Below, piece after piece: positions 1-5,121 of a stretch of DNA of 5,121 nt. The stretch is from Alphaproteobacteria bacterium (GTDB lineage Bacteria > Pseudomonadota > Alphaproteobacteria > Rickettsiales > UBA1997): contig VGDJ01000088.1 of NCBI GenBank assembly GCA_016869775.1, positions 1-5,121 of the forward strand. Reading direction: 5' to 3'. The position numbers and the translations under genes are program-made. The stretch's first letter is position 1, and each line of letters starts with the position of its first letter. Below the pieces are notes generated by a model. It did not search any database. It had not been told where the DNA came from and saw nothing but the letters and a program-made list of their open reading frames with translations.

Positions 1-366
1 GCCATCAACAACGGCACTAAAAAATGAATTATGTCGAAATTCTTCACGTTTAAAAATATTAGAAATATGAAGTTCAATTTTTGGACCTTGGAAAATTTCT
101 AAAGCATCGCGAATGGCAACTGAGCTATGCGTATAACCAGCTCCGTTAATTATAATTCCATCAAAATTATCGACGGCATTTTGAATTAATTCGACGATCT
201 CGCCCTCATGGTTACTTTGAACAAAACTTATCTCAAGACCAATTTGCTTTGCAACTTCTTGACAATCATTAGAAATTTTATCTAAGGATTCCGAGCCATA
301 AACCGCTTTATTGCGTAGATGCAACAAATTAAGATTTGGACCATTAATTATAAGGATTTTTTTCAT
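1..366 (-). CDS. aroQ: Type II 3-dehydroquinate dehydratase, 3' end cut off by the window
   Basis: Cytoplasmic enzyme of the shikimate pathway that dehydrates 3-dehydroquinate to 3-dehydroshikimate, leading to chorismate and aromatic amino acids. Reading from the ATG at 366-364, 122 residues are visible without a stop. The opening INGPNLNLL is the family signature. The residues expected for catalysis and substrate binding are present: Arg18 and Tyr23 in the mobile lid (HLRNKAVYG), Asn74 and His80 in INGAGYTHSS, His100 in ELHISN, and Arg111 in REEFR. QSNHEGE at 50-56 is also typical. The family is usually about 145-150 residues, so roughly 25 C-terminal residues lie outside the window. One oddity is Gly75 after Asn74, where many homologues have Pro or Ala. 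The gene starts 7 bases after the pssA stop on the same strand, so the two are probably one transcript. No Shine-Dalgarno sequence precedes the start (TTCATAATTAAGCT then ATG). Identification is secure; operon membership is inferred. Confidence 0.95.
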   Translation of the reverse strand, partial: MKKILIINGPNLNLLHLRNKAVYGSESLDKISNDCQEVAKQIGLEISFVQSNHEGEIVELIQNAVDNFDGIIINGAGYTHSSVAIRDALEIFQGPKIELHISNIFKREEFRHNSFFSAVVDG

Positions 367-373
367 AGCTTAA

Positions 374-1147
374 TTATGAATTTGAAATTTTTATAAAATA
401 ATAAATTGTGATTGGAATCGACAAAACATATATGATCCCAATAATTGCCAGAGTAAGCCAAGGTTTAGCGATTAAGCCAAAAATTATCGAACCTAAAATC
501 AAGGCCGTCAAAAACAAATTGCTGTTTTTAATTGGAATTTTTTTAATTGAAATAGTTGGAACTCGACTCGCCATCATAACTGCCAGTATAAAAACATAAG
601 CTATCACCAAAACTTGATTACAATAAAATCCTTGACCAAATTCAAAATACAAAACTAAGGGAAGAGATGTCAAAGCTGCTCCAACCGGAGATGGAATTCC
701 TTTAAAAAAATATTTCTGTAAAATTGGTTTGGCTTTTTTGTCATTTAAATCGACATTGAACCTTGCCAATCTTATCGCCGCGCAGATGGCGAAGATTAGT
801 AACATTGCCCAATCTAATCCAAATATATCTCCATATGAGTTGATCCAAAAATAAACTATAAAACCTGGAACAACTCCAAAGTTAACAAAATCAACTAACG
901 AATCGAGTTGAGCACCAAAATCTGATGATGAATTTAAAAAACGCGCCAATCTGCCATCCATACCATCTAAAAAACCAGCAAATAAAAGTAGTGAGCATGC
1001 TAACATGTATTCTCCTACCATTGAAAACCTTACTGCTGTAAGTGTTATACATAAACTGGATAAAGTTATAATATTTGGCATCAAGCGAAATATTCCATAA
1101 AAACCCTTACTAGAGTTGCGGATTTTATATAAAATTTTGTTGGGCAT
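374..1147 (-). CDS. pssA: CDP-diacylglycerol--serine O-phosphatidyltransferase (phosphatidylserine synthase)
   Basis: Integral inner-membrane enzyme that joins CDP-diacylglycerol and L-serine to give phosphatidylserine and CMP. Phosphatidylserine is then normally decarboxylated by Psd to phosphatidylethanolamine. The 257-residue protein carries the complete CDP-alcohol phosphatidyltransferase motif D-x2-D-G-x2-A-R-x8-G-x3-D-x3-D: Asp61, Asp64, Gly65, Ala68, Arg69, Gly78, Asp82 and Asp86. The continuation FGAQLDSLVDFVNFG is typical of the membrane type of PssA, which favours serine over other alcohols as substrate. Hydrophobic segments lie near residues 24-42, 46-60, 90-104, 112-128, 152-168, 177-193, 209-227 and 230-252. 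The positive N-terminus (KILYKIR) fits a cytoplasmic start. The upstream frame is open back to a TAA at 1190-1192 but contains no ATG, so the start at 1147 is best. No Shine-Dalgarno sequence is visible. The gene diverges from tkt and is followed by aroQ after 7 bases. A different CDP-alcohol transferase, such as phosphatidylglycerophosphate synthase, is less likely. Confidence 0.94.
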   Translation of the reverse strand: MPNKILYKIRNSSKGFYGIFRLMPNIITLSSLCITLTAVRFSMVGEYMLACSLLLFAGFLDGMDGRLARFLNSSSDFGAQLDSLVDFVNFGVVPGFIVYFWINSYGDIFGLDWAMLLIFAICAAIRLARFNVDLNDKKAKPILQKYFFKGIPSPVGAALTSLPLVLYFEFGQGFYCNQVLVIAYVFILAVMMASRVPTISIKKIPIKNSNLFLTALILGSIIFGLIAKPWLTLAIIGIIYVLSIPITIYYFIKISNS

Positions 1148-1195
1148 TTCAAAAAAATTAATTAAACTTTGCTTTAAAACATGGGTCGATTAGTC

Positions 1196-1224
1196 TTTAT
1201 AAAAAAATCAAATAATCAAATTAA
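1196..1224 (-). promoter_or_regulatory. Possible sigma-70 type promoter for pssA
   Basis: On the minus strand TATAAA (1201-1196) matches the -10 consensus at five of six positions. It lies 17 bases after a weak -35-like TTAATT (1224-1219), which matches three of six. The implied transcript would start near 1190, giving a leader of about 40 bases before the pssA ATG. The surrounding sequence is almost pure A and T, so a match of this quality could easily be chance. Confidence 0.2.
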
Positions 1225-1250
1225 AATTTAATTTTAGGAATTTAATTTTA
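1225..1250. repeat. 12-base tandem-like direct repeat in the intergenic region
   Basis: AATTTAATTTTA occurs exactly twice, at 1225-1236 and 1239-1250, separated by GG, so the copies are 14 bases apart from start to start. The first copy also forms the right arm of an interrupted inverted repeat (TAAAATT-T-AATTTTA, 1222-1236). The copies could be a regulator-binding pair or a small local duplication. The low sequence complexity means chance cannot be excluded. Confidence 0.5.
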
Positions 1251-1258
1251 TAAAATTA
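1243..1258. repeat. 16-base perfect palindrome
   Basis: TAATTTTATAAAATTA reads identically on both strands with no central spacer, and it overlaps the second copy of the 12-base direct repeat. It sits 58 bases before the tkt ATG and 96 bases before the pssA ATG, where an operator for a dimeric regulator could lie. It contains TATAAA-like elements on both strands, so it could equally be part of a -10 region. It consists only of A and T, which lowers its significance. Confidence 0.45.
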
Positions 1259-1272
1259 TTTTTAAGATTTTA

Positions 1273-1280
1273 ACCTCCTT
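1273..1280 (-). other. Orphan Shine-Dalgarno-like AAGGAGGT (ACCTCCTT on the plus strand)
   Basis: Read leftward, this is a perfect Shine-Dalgarno sequence. However, the next bases (TTAAAATCTTAAAAATAA) contain no ATG, GTG or TTG, and the pssA start is about 125 bases further on. Read rightward, in the tkt leader, it equals the anti-Shine-Dalgarno sequence found at the 3' end of bacterial 16S rRNA. It lies 35 bases before the tkt ATG. No function is assigned; it may be a relic of a lost gene start or chance. Confidence 0.35.
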
Positions 1281-1315
1281 CTCCAAAAAAATTTAAACAT
1301 AATTTAACAATTTCG

Positions 1316-3301
1316 ATGTCGAACAAAAACCTAGCCAATGCTTTACGATTTTTATCAATTGATGACGTTAATAAGGCAAATTCGGGTCATCCCGGAATGC
1401 CCATGGGCATGGCTGACGTTGTATCAGTTTTATTTAATGAATTTCTAAAATTTAATCCTCAAAACCCTCAATGGCATGACCGTGACCGCTTTATTTTATC
1501 GGCTGGACATGGTTCGATGATTCTTTATTCAGCTTTATATCTCAGCGGTTATAACGACATTACCATCGATGATCTAAAAAACTTTCGTCAACTTCATTCA
1601 AAGTGCGCTGGACACCCCGAATATGGAGAACTAGCTGGTATCGAAACCACCACTGGACCGCTTGGTCAAGGAATTGCTAATGCCGTTGGAATGGCTTTAT
1701 CCGAAAAATTATTAAAAGCACGCTTTGGCGAAAAAATTTTCAACCACAAAATTTATGCTTTAGTTGGCGATGGCTGTTTGATGGAAGGAATATCGCAAGA
1801 ATCCCTCTCCCTAGCCGGCCATTGGCAATTAAATAATTTAGTGGTTATTTGGGACAACAATTCCATTTCAATCGACGGCAAAACTTCGGTTGCAACTTCA
1901 GAAGATATGCATTTGCGTTTCAAGGCTTTGGGTTTTGATATAATTGCTATTGACGGCCATAATTTCGAACAAATTCGCCAAGCTTTTGCCTCGGCGCAAA
2001 ATTCATCAAAACCAATTTTAATTGATTGCAAAACCACCATTGGCTTTGGTTCTCCATCAAAAGCTGGTAGCGAAAAGTGCCATGGTTCGCCACTCGGCGA
2101 TGAAGAAGCCAATAAAACTCGCCAAAATTTGCAATGGAATTATCCGCCCTTTGAAATTCCTCACGAAATATTAAAAACATGGCAAGAAGCTTCAAATAGA
2201 TGCCTCTCTCAATATCAAAACTCTATCCGCGAACTTGAAAAACTCGACAAAACTCAACAAGAATTATTCAAATTAATCATCCACAAAACTTTACCGCAAG
2301 ATTTTGAGCAAAAGATTAGTGATTTCAGAACTGAAATACTCAAAACTAAACCCGATCAAGCCACTCGCAAATCATCGCAACAAGTTCTAGAAATTTTTAC
2401 CAAAAACTTACCACAAATGCTTGGTGGTTCAGCCGATTTAACCGAATCAGTATTAACAAAAACCTCCACTACGAGGGCAATTTCTGCATCAAATTTTGAT
2501 GGTCGATATATTCATTACGGAGTTCGCGAACATGCAATGGGAGCTATTATGAACGGCTTAGCATTGCATGGCAATTTCATCCCTTACGCTGGAACTTTTT
2601 TGGTTTTTGCCGATTATGTCAAGCCCGCCATTCGTTTGTCGGCTCTAATGCGCCAGCAAGTTTTATATATACTAACTCATGACTCGATTGGTCTTGGCGA
2701 AGATGGTCCAACACATCAACCAATTGAACATCTGGCTATGCTTCGCTCCATTCCAAACTTGAACGTTTATCGACCCGCCGATGCCGAAGAAACTTTAATA
2801 TGCTACAATCAAGCTCTTAAAACCACTTCAACCCCCTCGGCACTTGTATTTTCTAGACAAAGTTTACCTTATATCGAAAAAGAAACTACCAATATTGAAT
2901 GCGGGGCTTATATCGTAAAAAATTCTTCTAACCCGCAAGCAATCATAATTGCCAGCGGTTCCGAACTTCATATCGCAATTGAGGCGCACAAAATTTTGCT
3001 TGAAAAAAATATCCCGACTCGAGTTATATCGGCTCCATGCCTAGAGTTATTTGATCAACAACCAAATCATTATAAAAAACAGCTTTTGGCTCGCGACAAT
3101 ACAGATATGGTTTATTGTGCAATTGAAGCTGGAGTCGAGCAAGGTTGGCACAAAATTATTGGAGATAATGGAATTTTTGTCGGAATGAAAAGTTTCGGTG
3201 CAAGCGCTAAGGCCGAGGATTTATTTAATTTCTTTAAAATTAACTCCAAAACAGTTGTTGAATCAATTATTTCCAAGCTCAATAAAAATTTGGCCAGTTA
3301 A
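1316..3301 (+). CDS. tkt: Transketolase
   Basis: Cytoplasmic thiamine-diphosphate enzyme that moves two-carbon ketol units between sugar phosphates in the non-oxidative pentose phosphate pathway, linking glycolysis to ribose-5-phosphate and erythrose-4-phosphate. The 661 residues match the usual length (about 660-670). Visible in order: SGHPG at 23-27, His65 in SAGHGS, His100 in AGHPE, GPLGQG at 114-119, and the cofactor-binding GDG(151-153)...NN(181-182). Next come His256 in KCHGSPLGD, Arg351 in ATRKSS, GGSAD at 370-374, and the catalytic glutamate Glu405 in YGVREHAMGA. THDSIGLGEDGPTHQP follows at 454-469, with His455, Asp463 and His467, then Arg514 in FSRQS. The C-terminal domain is complete. 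The start is fixed: an in-frame TAA at 1271-1273 lies upstream with no other start codon between, and the N-terminus aligns with family members. No Shine-Dalgarno sequence is seen. Its stop overlaps the dnaE start. Erythrose-4-phosphate, one of its products, also feeds the shikimate pathway served by aroQ. Confidence 0.98.
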   Translation: MSNKNLANALRFLSIDDVNKANSGHPGMPMGMADVVSVLFNEFLKFNPQNPQWHDRDRFILSAGHGSMILYSALYLSGYNDITIDDLKNFRQLHSKCAGHPEYGELAGIETTTGPLGQGIANAVGMALSEKLLKARFGEKIFNHKIYALVGDGCLMEGISQESLSLAGHWQLNNLVVIWDNNSISIDGKTSVATSEDMHLRFKALGFDIIAIDGHNFEQIRQAFASAQNSSKPILIDCKTTIGFGSPSKAGSEKCHGSPLGDEEANKTRQNLQWNYPPFEIPHEILKTWQEASNRCLSQYQNSIRELEKLDKTQQELFKLIIHKTLPQDFEQKISDFRTEILKTKPDQATRKSSQQVLEIFTKNLPQMLGGSADLTESVLTKTSTTRAISASNFDGRYIHYGVREHAMGAIMNGLALHGNFIPYAGTFLVFADYVKPAIRLSALMRQQVLYILTHDSIGLGEDGPTHQPIEHLAMLRSIPNLNVYRPADAEETLICYNQALKTTSTPSALVFSRQSLPYIEKETTNIECGAYIVKNSSNPQAIIIASGSELHIAIEAHKILLEKNIPTRVISAPCLELFDQQPNHYKKQLLARDNTDMVYCAIEAGVEQGWHKIIGDNGIFVGMKSFGASAKAEDLFNFFKINSKTVVESIISKLNKNLAS

Positions 3302-3303
3302 TG
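3299..3303 (+). promoter_or_regulatory. TAATG stop-start overlap joining tkt to dnaE
   Basis: The tkt stop TAA (3299-3301) and the dnaE ATG (3301-3303) share one base. The preceding bases (TTTGGCCAGT) contain no Shine-Dalgarno sequence. This arrangement usually indicates translational coupling, in which a ribosome finishing tkt restarts on dnaE. The overlap is seen directly; coupling is inferred from this geometry. Confidence 0.7.
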
Positions 3304-5121
3304 TATATCGCTCTGCGTAATCACACAACCTACTCCCTCTGCAAAGGGGCTATTAAAATCCCCGATTTAGTCGAAAAAGCTAAATTACTAAAAATGCCCG
3401 CTCTCGGAATTATGGACTCCCAAAATCTATTTGGCGCGCTTGAGTTTTCGTTGGCCTGTAAAAAAGCTGGGATTCAACCGATTCTTGGTTGTGAAATGCT
3501 AATCGACTTCGCCACGCAAGATAATAAAAACCTCTCAAACCTCGATTTTGAACATAATTTATGCAAAACACCACTAATCGCAATAAATGATGATGGTTAT
3601 CGCAACCTTATGTATCTGGTCAGCGAAAGCTATTTATCGCGCAAAAATGGTATTTCTCCTCATATCGATTTCGAGTTGCTCAAACAAAAATCTGCTGGAA
3701 TTATTTTTTTATCGGGAGGCGTTGAAGGTATAATTGGCAAACTTATGCTCGCTGAACAACAAAAGCAAATCAATAAAATTTTACCTGAAATTAATCAATT
3801 TTTTGAAAAACGTTTTTACATCGAAATTTCGCGTCACGGCGCCAAAAACGAAGATTTACTCGAGCCCAAATTTATCGATTTAGCGCAAAAAAATAATTTA
3901 CCTCTCATTGCCACCAACGATGTTTATTTTTTGACCAAAGAAATGCATGAAGCGCAAGATATATTGTCGTGCATATATGAAGGTCATACTCAAGCCGAAG
4001 AAAATCGCCACAAAAATTCACCTGAACAATATTTTAAAAATTATCAAGAATTTTTAGAATTATTCGCCGATTTGCCCGAGGCAATCGAAAACACCATCAA
4101 TATTGCCAAAAGATGTCATACCATGGCTTTTGAACGCCCGCCAACTCTTCCAAAATTTAGTAATGAAGTAGATTTTGATGAAGCCAAAGAATTAAAAAAC
4201 CAAAGTTTTGAGGGTCTTAAAAATCGTTTAAAACAAAAATTTAAAATCGAAGAAACTCCTCAAGACGAACAATTAAAAATTGAAAAAAATTATTTCGAAA
4301 GACTTGAGTACGAATTGGCGATTATCATTAAAATGAATTTTTCGGGTTATTTTTTAATTGTATCTGATTTTATAAAATGGTCAAAAAATAATTTAATACC
4401 AGTTGGGCCCGGAAGAGGGTCTGGAGCCGGTTCAATCGTGGCTTGGGCTTTACAAATCACCGACCTTGACCCCATTCGATTCGGGCTACTTTTCGAAAGA
4501 TTTTTAAACCCTGATCGAGTTTCTATGCCCGATTTCGATATTGATTTTTGCCAATCGAGACGCGATGAAGTTATCGATTATGTTCAAAAAAAATATGGCT
4601 CCGACTTTGTTGCTCAAATTATAACTTTTGGAAAACTTCAAGCGCGCGCTGTCCTCAAAGATGTTGGTCGAGTTTTACAAATGCCTTATTCGCAAGTTGA
4701 TCGAATTTGCAAACTTATTCCTTTTAATGCAATTGAAGCGGTCACTTTAGAAAAAGCCATTGAGATGGACAAAGATTTGCAACAAGCCATCAAAGACGAC
4801 CCGCAAGTCAATAAATTGGTTGATATCGGCTTAAAGCTTGAAGGCCTCAATCGCCATGCCTCAACTCATGCGGCCGGCGTTGTTATTGGCGATAAACCAT
4901 TACGCGAAATCTGCGCACTCTACAACGACGAAGGCTCAACCATGCCAGCCGTTGGCTATTCAATGAAATACGCCGAATCAGCCGGTTTAGTAAAATTCGA
5001 TTTTTTAGGCTTAAAAACTTTAACCACCATTCTTGAAACTGTTAAATTGATTGAAAAAAACCGCGGTATAAAAATTGATATCGCCAACCTCCGCTTAGAC
5101 GACAAAACTACCTTTGAGATG
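3301..5121 (+). CDS. dnaE: DNA polymerase III alpha subunit, N-terminal 607 residues (3' end beyond window)
   Basis: Catalytic subunit of the replicative DNA polymerase. The frame is open from ATG 3301 to the window end; full-length homologues are roughly 1150 residues, so about half is visible. Residues 1-270 are the PHP domain (LRNHTTYSL at 5-13, NLFGALEFS at 42-50, YIEISRHG at 173-180, ATNDVYF at 204-210). Then follow the palm and fingers: GPGRGSGAGS at 369-378, MPDFDIDF at 409-416 with catalytic Asp413 and Asp415, QIITFGK at 439-445, RHASTHAAG at 518-526, and KFDFLGL at 565-571 with the third catalytic Asp567. The PHP domain lacks several usual metal ligands (Arg6, Ser40, Gln219), so proofreading by it is unlikely and a separate DnaQ-type exonuclease is expected. 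The start is certain: an in-frame TAA at 3283-3285 leaves ATG 3301 as the only candidate. The ATG shares its A with the tkt stop and has no Shine-Dalgarno sequence. Sequence style is DnaE, not PolC, and alphaproteobacterial. Confidence 0.97.
   Translation, partial: MYIALRNHTTYSLCKGAIKIPDLVEKAKLLKMPALGIMDSQNLFGALEFSLACKKAGIQPILGCEMLIDFATQDNKNLSNLDFEHNLCKTPLIAINDDGYRNLMYLVSESYLSRKNGISPHIDFELLKQKSAGIIFLSGGVEGIIGKLMLAEQQKQINKILPEINQFFEKRFYIEISRHGAKNEDLLEPKFIDLAQKNNLPLIATNDVYFLTKEMHEAQDILSCIYEGHTQAEENRHKNSPEQYFKNYQEFLELFADLPEAIENTINIAKRCHTMAFERPPTLPKFSNEVDFDEAKELKNQSFEGLKNRLKQKFKIEETPQDEQLKIEKNYFERLEYELAIIIKMNFSGYFLIVSDFIKWSKNNLIPVGPGRGSGAGSIVAWALQITDLDPIRFGLLFERFLNPDRVSMPDFDIDFCQSRRDEVIDYVQKKYGSDFVAQIITFGKLQARAVLKDVGRVLQMPYSQVDRICKLIPFNAIEAVTLEKAIEMDKDLQQAIKDDPQVNKLVDIGLKLEGLNRHASTHAAGVVIGDKPLREICALYNDEGSTMPAVGYSMKYAESAGLVKFDFLGLKTLTTILETVKLIEKNRGIKIDIANLRLDDKTTFEM

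Larger units (their letters stand above)
1148..1315. promoter_or_regulatory. Divergent intergenic region between pssA and tkt
   Basis: This is the only gene-free stretch in the window. It must hold the start signals for pssA (leftward) and tkt (rightward) if both are transcribed from here. It is extremely AT-rich: bases 1201-1260 contain only four G or C. It holds a 12-base direct repeat, a 16-base perfect palindrome, an orphan ACCTCCTT and one weak promoter candidate, each listed separately. Such base composition makes many promoter-like hexamers by chance, so no transcription start can be assigned with confidence. No open frame here looks like a gene. The longest ATG frame noticed near the tkt side, leftward from 1300, encodes only 12 residues. 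Confidence 0.6.

Noticed and set aside
367..373. Possible terminator between pssA and aroQ
   Set aside because: Only 7 bases separate the genes, with no room for a stem-loop and no T-run, so readthrough is more likely.
408..599. Plus-strand open frame of 63 codons
   Set aside because: It lies entirely antisense to pssA, whose protein has a complete family motif. The frame has no recognisable domain and no ribosome binding site.
1169..1203. Plus-strand promoter for tkt using TTGCTT (1169-1174) and TATAAA (1198-1203)
   Set aside because: The spacer is 23 bases, well outside the usual 16-18, and AT-rich DNA supplies -10-like hexamers everywhere here.
1262..1300. 12-residue minus-strand frame (ATG at 1300) spanning the Shine-Dalgarno-like motif
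   Set aside because: The motif lies inside the frame rather than before its start, and the peptide (MFKFFWRRRLKS) has no supporting signal.
1397..1410. Perfect palindrome ATGCCCATGGGCAT within tkt
   Set aside because: It arises from the codons for the conserved PMGM stretch that follows SGHPG in transketolases, so protein constraint explains it.
1753..2195. Two overlapping minus-strand open frames (119 and 82 codons) inside tkt
   Set aside because: Both are antisense to the best-conserved part of transketolase and overlap each other in different frames. Their composition looks like a byproduct of the tkt codons.

Overview
The window is AT-rich bacterial DNA carrying four protein-coding genes and one gene-free gap. 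Two genes lie on the minus strand (pssA, then aroQ, which runs off the left edge). Two lie on the plus strand (tkt, then dnaE, which runs off the right edge). The pairs diverge from a 168-base, extremely AT-rich intergenic region at 1148-1315. I saw no RNA genes, insertion sequences, CRISPR arrays or phage genes.

The organism is most likely a low-GC alphaproteobacterium. The best evidence is DnaE. Its palm region, the stretch around LNRHASTHAAG, and the GYSMKY...AGLVKFDFLG block resemble alphaproteobacterial (including Rickettsiales-like) DnaE as I remember it. The transketolase has the SAGHGSM / CAGHPEYG style seen in alphaproteobacteria such as the SAR11 group. An aroQ gene implies a shikimate pathway, which argues against a strongly reduced Rickettsia-type parasite. 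This placement is inference from remembered families, not from a database search.

Left half, minus strand: pssA (374-1147) makes phosphatidylserine, the precursor of phosphatidylethanolamine. It is followed after 7 bases by aroQ (366 down to base 1), the third step of the shikimate pathway. The two are probably co-transcribed from the central gap. Right half, plus strand: tkt (1316-3301) is a full-length transketolase with every expected active-site motif. Its stop codon overlaps the start of dnaE (3301 onward) by one base (TAATG). dnaE is the replicative DNA polymerase III alpha subunit, and the first 607 residues are visible, including all three catalytic aspartates. The four genes are core housekeeping functions: membrane lipid, aromatic precursors, pentose phosphate carbon flow and replication.

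I found no convincing new biological system here. The points worth a second look are modest. They are the unusual tkt-dnaE overlap, a degenerate PHP domain in DnaE, the lack of a clear Shine-Dalgarno sequence at all four gene starts, and an orphan 8-base sequence in the gap (ACCTCCTT, equivalent to AAGGAGGT on the other strand). A 16-base perfect palindrome and a 12-base direct repeat lie next to it.
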